Below, piece after piece: positions 24,745 to 31,988 of a DNA stretch of 64,000 bases. The notes beneath the pieces were generated by a model, which saw nothing but the letters and a program-made list of their open reading frames with translations, had not been told where the DNA came from and ran no database searches. The stretch comes from Alkanindiges illinoisensis (lineage in GTDB: Bacteria > Pseudomonadota > Gammaproteobacteria > Pseudomonadales > Moraxellaceae): NCBI RefSeq assembly GCF_004377485.1, contig NZ_SNTY01000012.1:1-64000 (forward strand). Direction: 5' to 3'. Position numbers and translations under genes: made by a program. Every line of letters starts with the position of its first letter. Within the stretch, counting starts at the first letter, position 1.

Positions 24745-25158
24745 TTAAACTTCCCTGATCTCAATGCCGTGAACAACTTTCATCAAATGTTTTTTTAAGC
24801 GGTATGGCCGCAATTTACGAGTTGCCGCACTCTTAACGTCCTCAACCACCAGCTGGCCAGTAGCATCGGTATAAACAAAATCTGCCACATACCGCATGGC
24901 GGGTGTTTTGCGCTTTTCAGAGTTGTATTTAACCCCTGCGGCCAGCTCGTAAGACACCTGCATGCGTAGATTCGTGATCTGGTCAGCCTGTAATAGCAGT
25001 TTTAAACCCTCGTACCGCAGACCTTCCTTTTTTGACTGAAACTTAAACCCATCAATTTCAACAGACTGATTATTATATTTAGACCGCTTTTTAGGCTTTG
25101 CCTGCTGCCCTGCTTTAGCTACTGGAGCAAATCGGCGACGGTATTCTTCCATGGACAT
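24745..25158 (-). CDS. DUF1064 family endonuclease-like protein
   Basis: The protein has 137 residues from the ATG at 25158. KYNNQSVEIDGFKFQSKKEG followed by RYEGLKLL, then RYVADFVYTDATGQLVVEDVK, is the DUF1064 pattern: an N-terminal E-x-x-R-Y motif, then the D and E-x-K residues of the PD-(D/E)xK nuclease fold. These proteins replace RusA-type Holliday junction nucleases in many phages. It lies among replication genes. A second in-frame ATG lies 6 bases downstream. Confidence 0.75.
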   Translation of the reverse strand: MSMEEYRRRFAPVAKAGQQAKPKKRSKYNNQSVEIDGFKFQSKKEGLRYEGLKLLLQADQITNLRMQVSYELAAGVKYNSEKRKTPAMRYVADFVYTDATGQLVVEDVKSAATRKLRPYRLKKHLMKVVHGIEIREV

Positions 25159-25163
25159 GCTAG

Positions 25164-25361
25164 TCAATCTTGTACCCCTATACCCTGTAACTGGCTTTTA
25201 ACAGCCACCTTGGCCGTTTGCTGCAACTCGTAAATGTGATAGTCACTTAAATTTTCTTCAGCACAGCGCTGTTTAAACATTTCTCGCGCTTCCCGAACTG
25301 CCAGCTCCAGCTGGGCCAGTACCAGGGCAGATCCGGCCAGGGAATCACTAACCGGCTTCAT
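25164..25361 (-). CDS. Small helical protein of unknown function
   Basis: This 65-residue protein is predicted mostly helical (LAQLELAVREAREMFKQRCA). Its ATG overlaps the stop of the small regulator-like gene (ATGA). No family is recognised. Tight coupling on both sides supports a real gene. Confidence 0.55.
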   Translation of the reverse strand: MKPVSDSLAGSALVLAQLELAVREAREMFKQRCAEENLSDYHIYELQQTAKVAVKSQLQGIGVQD

Positions 25362-25537
25362 TTGGCCACCAGTCTATTGAGCTTGCTAAATACCGCGTAA
25401 TAAGACCGATCCAGTACAAAAGCCATTTGGTATGGTGTGTATCCATCCCGGTGCATGGAAAGCAGTGCTGTCACCTCACATGGCCACCAGCCACCAATGG
25501 TGCTGTAGTAACGATGGGTTTGCTGGCAATAAATCAT
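25358..25537 (-). CDS. Small helix-turn-helix-like protein, 59 residues
   Basis: The reading begins MIYCQQTHRYYSTIGGWWP and contains LLSMHRDGYTPYQMAFVLDR followed by SYYAVFSKLNRL. This pattern of helix, D/G-Y-T turn, helix with A-x-x-L-x-R-S resembles short SANT or helix-turn-helix regulators in phage replication regions. Start and stop overlap the neighbouring genes by 4 bases each, so it is part of the early operon. The function is inferred from pattern only. Confidence 0.65.
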   Translation of the reverse strand: MIYCQQTHRYYSTIGGWWPCEVTALLSMHRDGYTPYQMAFVLDRSYYAVFSKLNRLVAK

Positions 25538-26757
25538 GCTGCACCTGGTGTACGCTGGCGCTGTTGCTGTTTGGCCAGTAGATCAGCCTCTGCCTGTACT
25601 GCACGTTGCTGGGCTTCCAGCTGTGCGGCCTGCTCTGCTTCACGCTCAAGCTGCTTGGCCATGGTGTCATTGGCCACTTTGCCGTGAATTAAACGAGCAA
25701 GGCATTTCTCCGGGGTTTCCCCTTCCTGAATATTCTCGCGGACTTGGCCAACGGTATAACCACAGCCAAACGGTTCCCAGTCTGGCCTATCTTCAAAAGA
25801 TGGGTTTTTAGGGACTGGGGATTCTGTCTGGCGCTGTGAATGATCAGGCTGCTGTTTTGCTGGCTTCGCTGGTTTTTGGGCAGCTGGTTGAACTTGAGCC
25901 TTTCTCCGGGCATTCACGATCCAGACACGAAGATGCAGGTACAGCTGGTTTTCAGTGTGGCCCTTACCGTGGTTGTTGCGGTTGAAGTCTGCAAGCTGAT
26001 CGGCAAGCTCTGTCTGGCTAACCGGTGGATAATCCTTCTCGGCCATCAAACTGTTCAGGTGCTCAAGGTTAGGTATCCACAGTGCACTTGCCTGCTCTGC
26101 CGTTAAAAACCCATCGGGATTTTTTTTATTTTTTTCTAAAGATATATTATCCCTATCCCTATCCCTTACTTCTCCCTTTCCCTTAAGAGCATTTTCCGCA
26201 GGATTTCCACCGGAATTATTTTTATTTCCAGTGGAATGATTACCGGATTCTTTGGAATTAGGTTTGGAATCTTCGGAAATAGTTTGCCATTCTGCTGGAC
26301 TTCCTACGGCTATCCATAATTCAATGGTTGGAATTTCTACAGGTGGGAGTCCGCTTTCTTCCAGTTTCTTATTGGCTTTCCGTAGGCGATCTGCAAATTT
26401 AGCGTAGTGATGACGTTGTTTGCCTGCCCAGCTTTCCTGTGCTTTTTCACAGATAACTGGATGATAATAGCGGCCGTCCTCGCATAGTACCCAGCCATGT
26501 AGCGCCTCGTCTTTAATATTGAGCCATTCTTTAACGACACGGCCAAAGCCGGCCAGATTGGATAATACACGGTCATCAGCTGGCAGACTGCCTGCTGGAA
26601 CCTGATGCCAGGCTGCACACCACAGCAGCAGGCCTGAACGAAATGCCTCGGCACTGGTCAGTGCGGTAAAATCGCTATCACGCAACCGCACCACATCCAG
26701 TGGCATATAGGCAAAGTCCCGCAAATCAATATTGTCGGGTATTAATGGTGCTGTCAT
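25534..26757 (-). CDS. Replication protein with DUF1376 domain
   Basis: The protein has 407 residues. Residues 10 to 125 match DUF1376: DLRDFAYMPLDVVRLRDSDF, GLLLWCAAWHQVPAGSLPAD, HGWVLCEDGRYYHPVICEKA. A low-complexity linker rich in Asn, Ser, Lys follows. Residues 215 to 300 (ALWIPNLEHLNSLM and LHLRVWIVNARR) resemble a DnaT-like primosome region. The tail is rich in Gln and Ala. It likely acts as the O-like replication initiator or helicase loader. The early position supports that. Confidence 0.75.
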   Translation of the reverse strand: MTAPLIPDNIDLRDFAYMPLDVVRLRDSDFTALTSAEAFRSGLLLWCAAWHQVPAGSLPADDRVLSNLAGFGRVVKEWLNIKDEALHGWVLCEDGRYYHPVICEKAQESWAGKQRHHYAKFADRLRKANKKLEESGLPPVEIPTIELWIAVGSPAEWQTISEDSKPNSKESGNHSTGNKNNSGGNPAENALKGKGEVRDRDRDNISLEKNKKNPDGFLTAEQASALWIPNLEHLNSLMAEKDYPPVSQTELADQLADFNRNNHGKGHTENQLYLHLRVWIVNARRKAQVQPAAQKPAKPAKQQPDHSQRQTESPVPKNPSFEDRPDWEPFGCGYTVGQVRENIQEGETPEKCLARLIHGKVANDTMAKQLEREAEQAAQLEAQQRAVQAEADLLAKQQQRQRTPGAA

Positions 26758-26767
26758 TGCAAACTCC

Positions 26768-26980
26768 CTACTTGACAGCCTGGGCTGTAAATAAAACGGT
26801 TACATCAGTTTGGATAAATTGAGAAAACACAGTGCTACCGCCATTTTGAATAGCCTGGCGTATTTCCTGATCCAGACTTTTTAGCTGTTCAATATTTTCT
26901 TGGTGCCACTTGTCCAGTAGTTTCCTTTCAAACTGGGTTAATGGCCGTGGCTGGGTGGTTGTATGAGGTTTTCGTGACAT
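26768..26980 (-). CDS. Small phage protein of unknown function
   Basis: The protein has 70 residues from the ATG at 26980, which shares a base with the stop of the upstream gene (TGATG). The first half is basic and helical (LTQFERKLLDKWHQENIEQL), the rest contains VFSQFIQTDVTVLF. No family is recognised. Confidence 0.55.
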   Translation of the reverse strand: MSRKPHTTTQPRPLTQFERKLLDKWHQENIEQLKSLDQEIRQAIQNGGSTVFSQFIQTDVTVLFTAQAVK

Positions 26981-27468
26981 CAGGCTCCCCTCCACACCAG
27001 AATTTCAGATTCGCGCCGACGGTTGAAATAGGCAAAAATGTCTGCCTTATTAAAGGTGCACGCAACAATCAGGCTTCGCCCTTTTCTAACGGCATACTGT
27101 TCAACGAATTTGCGATCTAATGACCAGCAAATAGATTGATCAGCCTCAATCGAATCATCACAGCACCGATAGGCTGTGACTGTTTTTGGCAAGCGTGAAA
27201 ACTCACGACGTTCGCTTGTTTTCATTAGTTTGTGGCTGTTGCGACGCTGGCTTTTGAATAACGCAATCCAGCGGGTTTGGTCTTTAAAGCAACCTCCCGC
27301 TTTCCACGCTGTACCCAGAAAATTCCAATAGGTATTGTCATCGGTAATTTGTTGGCCATACTTTTCCATGAAAGGCAAAGCCAGACTGTGCGGGATCTGC
27401 GTAAACAGAATTGCTATGTCACGGTCTGTCATGCAGTCCGCGATGGGTTTAATGGGATGCCTTAACAT
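26980..27468 (-). CDS. Possible ADP-ribosyltransferase-fold protein
   Basis: The protein has 162 residues. The C-terminal half shows the spacing of an R-S-E type ADP-ribosyltransferase: Arg101 in TAYRCCDD, Ser116 in SICWSLDRKFVEQYA, and Glu153-Ser-Glu155 in RRRESEILV, with the hydrophobic strand SLIVACTFNKADIFAYF between. The N-terminal half is helical (IAILFTQIPHSLALPFMEKY). It is encoded in the early operon, as expected for an enzyme that would modify host proteins or nucleic acid early. The family is an inference from motif spacing, and activity is not shown. Confidence 0.5.
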   Translation of the reverse strand: MLRHPIKPIADCMTDRDIAILFTQIPHSLALPFMEKYGQQITDDNTYWNFLGTAWKAGGCFKDQTRWIALFKSQRRNSHKLMKTSERREFSRLPKTVTAYRCCDDSIEADQSICWSLDRKFVEQYAVRKGRSLIVACTFNKADIFAYFNRRRESEILVWRGA

Positions 27469-28097
27469 TGTGCACCCCCTGGCAGATACTCTGGATCGAT
27501 GTCACACCAGCACTGGCCAAAACTGCTATACATGAGCGGTGTGGGCGCCCAGATCGGTGTAACGTTATCCTGGTGCAATTTGATGTACCGGGTAGCTGTA
27601 GCAATCTCTAACATGCGCCCGAAAATGGACTGAATGCTGCCCACCTGATTGGTAGCAATGCCACCGGCCTGGCCTTTCTGGGTAAAGTTCACCTGGTCGC
27701 CCACGTAGTAGCGGCGGTAGCTATGCGGGATGCCTTTATATTTTTTGCAAGCCTGACAAAAGAATTTTTCGGCCAGTGTCAGCTCAACTGACTTGGCTTC
27801 TTCTTTAATCAATGGGCGTACATAGGTTAAGGCAAATTCAATACACCCATGCTCATGTAGGCTTTTTTCAATTAATACTGCTTGCGGCGGACTAACCTTA
27901 AACTTCCAGCCCATCTGCTGACGCCAGGATTCACGCAATACCATGGCATTTTTAACCGGATGGTCATTTTTACGCAGGTTAGCGCGGCATACTTCCATCA
28001 TTTCTTCCAGCAGGTTTAAGGCCAGCTGGTGATACTGGTGCACCTCAAGTAGGTGCAAATTGGGTGCTTTAGTCGGCCGTTCTTCATAACGATTCAT
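27462..28097 (-). CDS. Early phage protein of unknown function
   Basis: The protein has 211 residues from the ATG encoding MNRYEERPTKAPN, which lies at the stop of the upstream gene. The first half is helical (LALNLLEEMMEVCRANLRKN). The second half has a CQAC motif, YRRYYVGDQVNFTQKGQAGG, and a cysteine-rich end (CWCDIDPEY). It could bind a metal. No family is recognised. Confidence 0.6.
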   Translation of the reverse strand: MNRYEERPTKAPNLHLLEVHQYHQLALNLLEEMMEVCRANLRKNDHPVKNAMVLRESWRQQMGWKFKVSPPQAVLIEKSLHEHGCIEFALTYVRPLIKEEAKSVELTLAEKFFCQACKKYKGIPHSYRRYYVGDQVNFTQKGQAGGIATNQVGSIQSIFGRMLEIATATRYIKLHQDNVTPIWAPTPLMYSSFGQCWCDIDPEYLPGGAQC

Positions 28098-28573
28098 AAT
28101 GACCATCCTTGGCCAGTAGCCATCTGGATAATATTAAGAGCAAAGAAAAATATGGCAGTGGCGCGCCACCAAAAGCGGCCATTGCACTTGTTGAGGTTCT
28201 GCTCGGCAAGCCGTACAACATGATCCTGGCATGCAGTCAGCAAAACTTTGGTGTTACTGCATTTAAGGCAATCCGGTGTTTTATCAAGATTGGCAGCTGG
28301 CAGTGTTTCCAGCGCTTTATGCAGATCGCGTAACTCGCACTGGGTAGTAAACATGCTGTTGTTTTTGATACCAGCATATTGCTGAATACCCACAAAGGCC
28401 CAATGGCCATCCTGATAAAGACGGAATCGGTCATCGTAATAATGGGTGATTCGGTCATCGGCCAGCTGGTACTGCGCGATATATGCTGTACCAATTGGGG
28501 CCTGCTTGCGGATCTGGTGTGCTGCTGCCCGTCCACCAAGGTTCGCTATTAATTGACTTGCTTCTATACTCAT
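28094..28573 (-). CDS. Early phage protein with C-terminal membrane segment
   Basis: The protein has 159 residues. The middle part (TAYIAQYQLADDRITHYYDD and GHWAFVGIQQYAG) is beta-rich. Four cysteines lie between residues 78 and 130, including CLKC. A C-terminal segment (ATAIFFFALNIIQMA) could span the membrane. Function unknown. It lies after a hairpin that separates it from the regulators upstream. Confidence 0.6.
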   Translation of the reverse strand: MSIEASQLIANLGGRAAAHQIRKQAPIGTAYIAQYQLADDRITHYYDDRFRLYQDGHWAFVGIQQYAGIKNNSMFTTQCELRDLHKALETLPAANLDKTPDCLKCSNTKVLLTACQDHVVRLAEQNLNKCNGRFWWRATAIFFFALNIIQMATGQGWSL

Positions 28574-28629
28574 GGTTAAATTTCCTTTCGACTAGTTGTA
28601 CCGTTCGTTACTCGCAATAACGAACACCT

Positions 28630-28664
28630 AAAAGCCCTTGCTGTTCGCAGTTAGGGCTTTTTTA
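28630..28664. terminator. Hairpin between regulators and early operon
   Basis: The stem AGCCCT/AGGGCT is flanked by TTTTTTATT on the plus strand and by TTTTAGG on the minus strand. For leftward transcription it lies where lambda has tR1, after the Cro-like and third regulatory gene. It may attenuate the early operon. Confidence 0.5.
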
Positions 28665-28703
28665 TTGCCCGGATTTGTTGCGGTCGCTCTGCTGCGCATC
28701 GTT

Positions 28704-28955
28704 TTATTCGTTCCCTGTTAAACCAAAAATCTTTTGTCTAACCTTCGTTTCATGTTCGATTTGTTCGAGATGAGGAATGATTAGATTTTCAAAGGTGTAC
28801 TCACTGGCCCCCTGGCCTGCTCGCTGGCAATCAGCCAAACCAACAAGACGATCCTTTACAGCCTGTGGCATGTGTACGGTGATAGAGGCGTCTTTCTTGC
28901 CCCGTGCGACTTGGCGCATGTTGTTTCCCCTGTTGCGGCGACGTCCTTTCCCCAT
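28704..28955 (-). CDS. Ribbon-helix-helix-like regulator
   Basis: The protein has 83 residues from the ATG at 28955, which has GGAAGGA eight bases upstream. A longer frame running into the Cro gene is not credible. The start is very basic (MGKGRRRNRGNN), then DASITVHMPQAVKDRLVGLA gives the strand-helix pattern of Arc/CopG-type proteins. It follows cro in the place of lambda cII, so a regulatory role is likely. Confidence 0.6.
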   Translation of the reverse strand: MGKGRRRNRGNNMRQVARGKKDASITVHMPQAVKDRLVGLADCQRAGQGASEYTFENLIIPHLEQIEHETKVRQKIFGLTGNE

Positions 28956-28977
28956 GGTGATTCCTTCCAATTGGTGG

Positions 28978-29223
28978 TTAAGTGGTGGCTTGTACAACCT
29001 GATTAGTTTCACTGGCGGAAGCAAAGCCAAAGTGCTCAAGTACATCCATCTCGGAAACCTGACCATTGCTCTCTGCTGCCAGAGCTTTACGCAATTTTTT
29101 TCTTGGTTCTTTATAGCCATACAGCAAATGAGTCATGAGATAGCCTGGCGTAGTACCGGCTCTAATGGCATACGCTTCCAACTCCTCAGGGCTTAACTGA
29201 ATTAAGAAGTCTCTAAATTTCAT
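28978..29223 (-). CDS. Cro/YdaS-like transcriptional regulator
   Basis: The protein has 81 residues. FLIQLSPEELEAYAIRAGTT followed by PGYLMTHLLYGYKEPRKKLR is the helix-turn-helix of small Cro-like regulators of the YdaS kind, in which the start of the recognition helix follows A-G-T-T-P-G-Y. It is divergent from the CI gene, with operators between them. AGGAG lies 8 bases before the ATG. It would favour lytic growth by repressing the CI promoter. Confidence 0.8.
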   Translation of the reverse strand: MKFRDFLIQLSPEELEAYAIRAGTTPGYLMTHLLYGYKEPRKKLRKALAAESNGQVSEMDVLEHFGFASASETNQVVQATT

Positions 29224-29246
29224 GGTTGCCTCTCCTTTTAAAGAGA

Positions 29247-29304
29247 ATATTACCTTTTAGGTAATATAAATACAACCTTTTTTGTTGTTTACCTTTTAGG
29301 TGAT
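29247..29304. promoter_or_regulatory. Divergent cro/cI control region with repressor operators
   Basis: The leftward cro promoter has -35 TTGTAT (29275-29270), a 17-base spacer and -10 TAATAT (29252-29247). Operator TTACC-TTTTA-GGTAA at 29250-29264 lies in the spacer and covers the -10 box. A second copy, TTACC-TTTTA-GGTGA, lies at 29289-29303 before the CI gene. A weaker match, CAACC-TTTTT-TGTTG, lies between them at 29273-29287. Three sites would mirror the three-operator layout of lambda. Confidence 0.7.
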
Positions 29305-29322
29305 AAGAGTAAGAATTTGCTA

Positions 29323-30048
29323 ATGGACAATAGAACGATTCGCTATAACAACGTGCGCTATTTGGTTGATTTAATTGGTGGGGTTTCCAACTTTGCTGAA
29401 AAGATCGGAAAAGGCCAATCGCAAGTTAGTCAGTTCGCTGGCACTAATCCCATTAAAGGTATCGGCAATAAAATTGCCCGAGAGATTGAAGCCGCCCTTC
29501 AGAAAGATCATGGCTGGCTAGATGTAGCTCATCCTGAATTATGGGAAAGTCATGGCGACATGCGCCCCACCCAATCCCAAAGCATGGGCGATATGGTGCA
29601 AAGTCAGGGCTTTGTACCGCCTGCTGGTACCGAATTAATAGACGTACCTCACCTGTCTATGCCAGTGATCTCATGGGTGCAGGCTGGTGATTGGACACCA
29701 GTAATGGCATCTGATTTATCGAATGTAATTGAGTGGCTGCCTTACGATCCCAGAGCAGGGAAAAACGGATTCGGGTTGGTGGTTAAAGGCGCGTCAATGG
29801 AGCCAGTGTTCCGAGCTGATGATAGGATCTACGTAAACCCTACTTATCAAATTGATGAGCTCAATACTGGTGATCTAGTAGTGATGGCCTGCGATGGTGA
29901 CTGTGAAGCCACATTCAAAGAATTAGTTGTAGAGGGTGGTCGCTATTACCTACGGGCGTTAAATCCCAACTGGCACGAAAAAATCATGCCCGTGGATCAT
30001 AATTGCAGGTTGGTGGGCAAGGTCGTGGGACGGTATACGATTTTTTAG
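29323..30048 (+). CDS. CI-like phage repressor with LexA/S24 peptidase domain
   Basis: The protein has 241 residues from the ATG at 29323. Residues 10 to 60 hold the DNA-binding domain (LVDLIGGVSNFAEKIGKGQS). Residues 105 to 240 are the S24 auto-protease: cleavage site candidate Ala121-Gly122 in VQAGDW, catalytic Ser158 in GASMEP and Lys199 in ATFKELV. DNA damage would trigger self-cleavage through RecA and induce the prophage. Intact catalytic residues indicate an inducible repressor. It is transcribed away from cro. Confidence 0.9.
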   Translation: MDNRTIRYNNVRYLVDLIGGVSNFAEKIGKGQSQVSQFAGTNPIKGIGNKIAREIEAALQKDHGWLDVAHPELWESHGDMRPTQSQSMGDMVQSQGFVPPAGTELIDVPHLSMPVISWVQAGDWTPVMASDLSNVIEWLPYDPRAGKNGFGLVVKGASMEPVFRADDRIYVNPTYQIDELNTGDLVVMACDGDCEATFKELVVEGGRYYLRALNPNWHEKIMPVDHNCRLVGKVVGRYTIF

Positions 30049-30065
30049 GGTACTGAAAACCAAGG

Positions 30066-30094
30066 ATCAGGTGGCCAACGGTACGGCACCTGAT
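30066..30094. other. Hairpin after the repressor gene
   Basis: ATCAGGTG/CACCTGAT forms a perfect 8-bp stem with a 13-base loop, 18 bases after the repressor stop. There is no T run, so it may protect the transcript end or be a weak terminator. Confidence 0.4.
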
Positions 30095-30165
30095 ACGAAG
30101 ACGGCTTAAAGAAAAGAAATTGTGAAGCTGTCTTTACCAAAAAAACTAATTTTTGGGATTACAAA

Positions 30166-30210
30166 TTGAACATGCTTAGTATATTGTATATAGGGTTACC
30201 TTGATGGTAA
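30166..30210 (+). promoter_or_regulatory. Toxin-antitoxin promoter with operator over the start codon
   Basis: TTGAAC (30166-30171) with TATAGG (30189-30194) 17 bases on, or TATATA at 15, is a plausible promoter. A perfect inverted repeat TTACC-TTGAT-GGTAA at 30196-30210 contains the toxin ATG. Its arms equal those of the phage repressor operators. AGGG lies 8 bases before the ATG. Confidence 0.55.
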
Positions 30211-30620
30211 GAAAAGTATTAAGTCGATATGATCGTTCACCACCTGATGATGATTCGGTTAATCGAAAAATCCAGACGGTATCAGCTTTATATCCAATAG
30301 ATGAAGTAAAAAACATTCTTGATCCAGATAGTATTGACTATGCAACTAACAAGGCACCTTTAAATGTGCAAGCTTTAGGTTGGGATTTAAAAGATGTATG
30401 TGATTTATTGCATGAAGCTTTTGACAGTGGTCAGTACATTGATTCTGAATGGTGTTTAAACAAAAAAGGGCACTGGTTAGCATGTGATAGTTATCGTATT
30501 CGGCGCCGTGAATTTATAGAAGCGGCTCATAAAGTCATGCAAATCGAATACTTTATTAAATTTTGCATTGGTAAAATGGGTGCGATTGTACTGATTGTTT
30601 CCTGCCATTTAAGTAGTTGA
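30204..30620 (+). CDS. MqsR-type toxin
   Basis: The protein has 138 residues, longer than E. coli MqsR (98). DEVKNILDPDSIDYATNK and LNVQALGWDLKDVCDLLHEA match the start of MqsR, where a lysine-rich helix precedes G-x-D/W-x-x-x-x-C. The C-terminal half (LACDSYRIRRREFIEAAHKV, then IEYFIKFCIGKMG and VLIVSCHLSS) aligns with the strand set of MqsR that ends in V-L-I-V-S. MqsR cuts mRNA, mainly at GCU or GCA. The antitoxin gene follows after 10 bases. Toxin first is the MqsRA order. Confidence 0.7.
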   Translation: MVRKVLSRYDRSPPDDDSVNRKIQTVSALYPIDEVKNILDPDSIDYATNKAPLNVQALGWDLKDVCDLLHEAFDSGQYIDSEWCLNKKGHWLACDSYRIRRREFIEAAHKVMQIEYFIKFCIGKMGAIVLIVSCHLSS

Positions 30621-30630
30621 GGAAAAGGGT

Positions 30631-31245
30631 ATGTCACTTGATCAAAGTTGCTGCCGCGTTTGTGGTGAAGGAAAACTTATATTGCATACAGAAAATGTTT
30701 GGCAAACGTATAAAGATACTGAGAAGCTTATTTCGCATACTTATTATGAATGTGATGACTGCGGTTCAGTCCGGCAAAGCATTGAGCAGTCTCGCCAAAA
30801 TAAACGCATCATGATTGCTTTTCAAAAGGAAGTTGATCGAATGCTGTCTGGCGAAGAAGTTCGTGCTATTCGTGTTTCTCTTAATTTAACAATTGAAGAG
30901 GCTGGCAATTTATTTGGTGGTGGCCCTGTTGCGTTCTCTAAATATGAAAATGATGCATTAACTCAAAGCCTGCCAATGGACCGCTTACTTCGTGCAGTGA
31001 GAGCTAACAAAATGACCGCGTGGAACATTGCTCTGGAAACATGCCCTCAACTACTTGAAAAACTGGCTAATGTAGTTATGCAAAATACTCAAATCCACGA
31101 ATCCAGTTATTATATGCCTGTGCTTGACTATCATCCTAATTCACAGCTATTTAAATCATCTACAAACGATTTTATTTCAGTGGAATCTAAGGAACAGAAA
31201 CTGAGCCTTAGTGTACAGTCAGCTAATAACTTTATGCGTTGTTAA
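30631..31245 (+). CDS. MqsA-type antitoxin
   Basis: The protein has 204 residues, longer than E. coli MqsA (131). The N-terminal zinc domain uses Cys8, Cys11, Cys41 and Cys44. Residues 74 to 125 hold a helix-turn-helix of MqsA type (EEVRAIRVSLNLTIEEAGNL then FGGGPVAFSKYEN). At the positions where E. coli MqsA uses Asn97 and Arg101 for base contacts this protein has Val100 and Lys104, so its site preference may differ. The C-terminal 70 residues are extra. It should neutralise the toxin and repress the operon. Confidence 0.8.
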   Translation: MSLDQSCCRVCGEGKLILHTENVWQTYKDTEKLISHTYYECDDCGSVRQSIEQSRQNKRIMIAFQKEVDRMLSGEEVRAIRVSLNLTIEEAGNLFGGGPVAFSKYENDALTQSLPMDRLLRAVRANKMTAWNIALETCPQLLEKLANVVMQNTQIHESSYYMPVLDYHPNSQLFKSSTNDFISVESKEQKLSLSVQSANNFMRC

Positions 31246-31258
31246 TTAGGAATTAAAA

Positions 31259-31771
31259 ATGCCAGATCTTAATAATGAATCATCAAATCTTGAAATAGAT
31301 CTAATACGTGGTAAGGATTGCTCAACCATATACTTTGATAAGATTACTGGACTGTCAGTGAATGGGGCTGGTACGGTTAAACTTATCTTTGCACAACAGG
31401 AACCACGCACCCCTAATCGCTTTGAAGAACAATTAATTATTGCGCTTCCTATCGGAGAGCTGCCAAACATTAAAGCAGCTATTGACAAGATGATCGCATC
31501 GGAAATCAGTCAGGGACGTTTGCAGGCTGATGAGTTATCAATACGTCAAAATCTAAAGAGTAATGTGGAAGTTAAATGTCAGCACTGTGGACATTTCTTT
31601 CCATCGCCACTTCCTTTTAACTCCAAAAGGAATTTTGATTTAGCTCAATTGAAGGGCAATCGAACCGACTGCCCTTATTGTGGACATATGACTGGAGTAG
31701 ATAAAGAACATATGCGTGCTACTTTTCCTGATTCACCCGAGCCATTTATCGGGGAACTTGCTAAGGATTAA
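31259..31771 (+). CDS. Third gene of the toxin-antitoxin cassette, zinc-ribbon protein
   Basis: The protein has 170 residues and starts 13 bases after the antitoxin stop. Residues 10 to 80 are beta-rich (STIYFDKITGLSVNG, TVKLIFAQQE, EQLIIALPIGELP) and end in a helix, a pattern that recalls DUF3467 or SecB-like folds. Residues 105 to 145 form a zinc ribbon with Cys107, Cys110, Cys138 and Cys141 (CQHCG and CPYCG). SecB-like chaperones accompany some MqsRA-type systems. That likeness is a weak inference from strand pattern, so the role stays open. Confidence 0.6.
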   Translation: MPDLNNESSNLEIDLIRGKDCSTIYFDKITGLSVNGAGTVKLIFAQQEPRTPNRFEEQLIIALPIGELPNIKAAIDKMIASEISQGRLQADELSIRQNLKSNVEVKCQHCGHFFPSPLPFNSKRNFDLAQLKGNRTDCPYCGHMTGVDKEHMRATFPDSPEPFIGELAKD

Positions 31772-31922
31772 TACGTCGCCAAGTAACCCCAGATCTGCAA
31801 AAATCAACGCTAATACCATTCTGATTTAAAAAGCAAACTAATAGCCCGGATGAATCTTCCGGGTGTTTTTTTAACTGAGAGATAATACTAATAAGTTGCT
31901 CAACCTGCTTTTCATCTAACAT
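31761..31922 (-). CDS. Small minus-strand reading frame, 53 residues
   Basis: The frame starts at an ATG with GGGAAGG upstream and reads MLDEKQVEQLISIISQLKKH to a stop that overlaps the third cassette gene by 11 bases, tail to tail. The composition is protein-like. Against it, a plus-strand terminator lies inside, and no family is recognised. It may be real or chance. Confidence 0.4.
   Translation of the reverse strand: MLDEKQVEQLISIISQLKKHPEDSSGLLVCFLNQNGISVDFCRSGVTWRRINP
31845..31872 (+). terminator. Terminator of the toxin-antitoxin operon
   Basis: CCCGGA-TGAATCT-TCCGGG followed by TG and seven T is a strong plus-strand terminator 73 bases after the third cassette gene. Confidence 0.8.
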
Positions 31923-31935
31923 AACCTTCCCCTAT

Positions 31936-31964
31936 ACCCGGCCCCGCGCTGGGTTTCTTTTTTT
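31936..31964 (+). terminator. Second plus-strand terminator
   Basis: CCCGGC/GCTGGG, with one G-T pair, closes a 5-base loop and is followed by TTTCTTTTTTT. Together with the one before, it insulates the second early promoter from the cassette. Confidence 0.65.
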
Positions 31965-31988
31965 AATATAGCAGAAAAATAAAAAATA

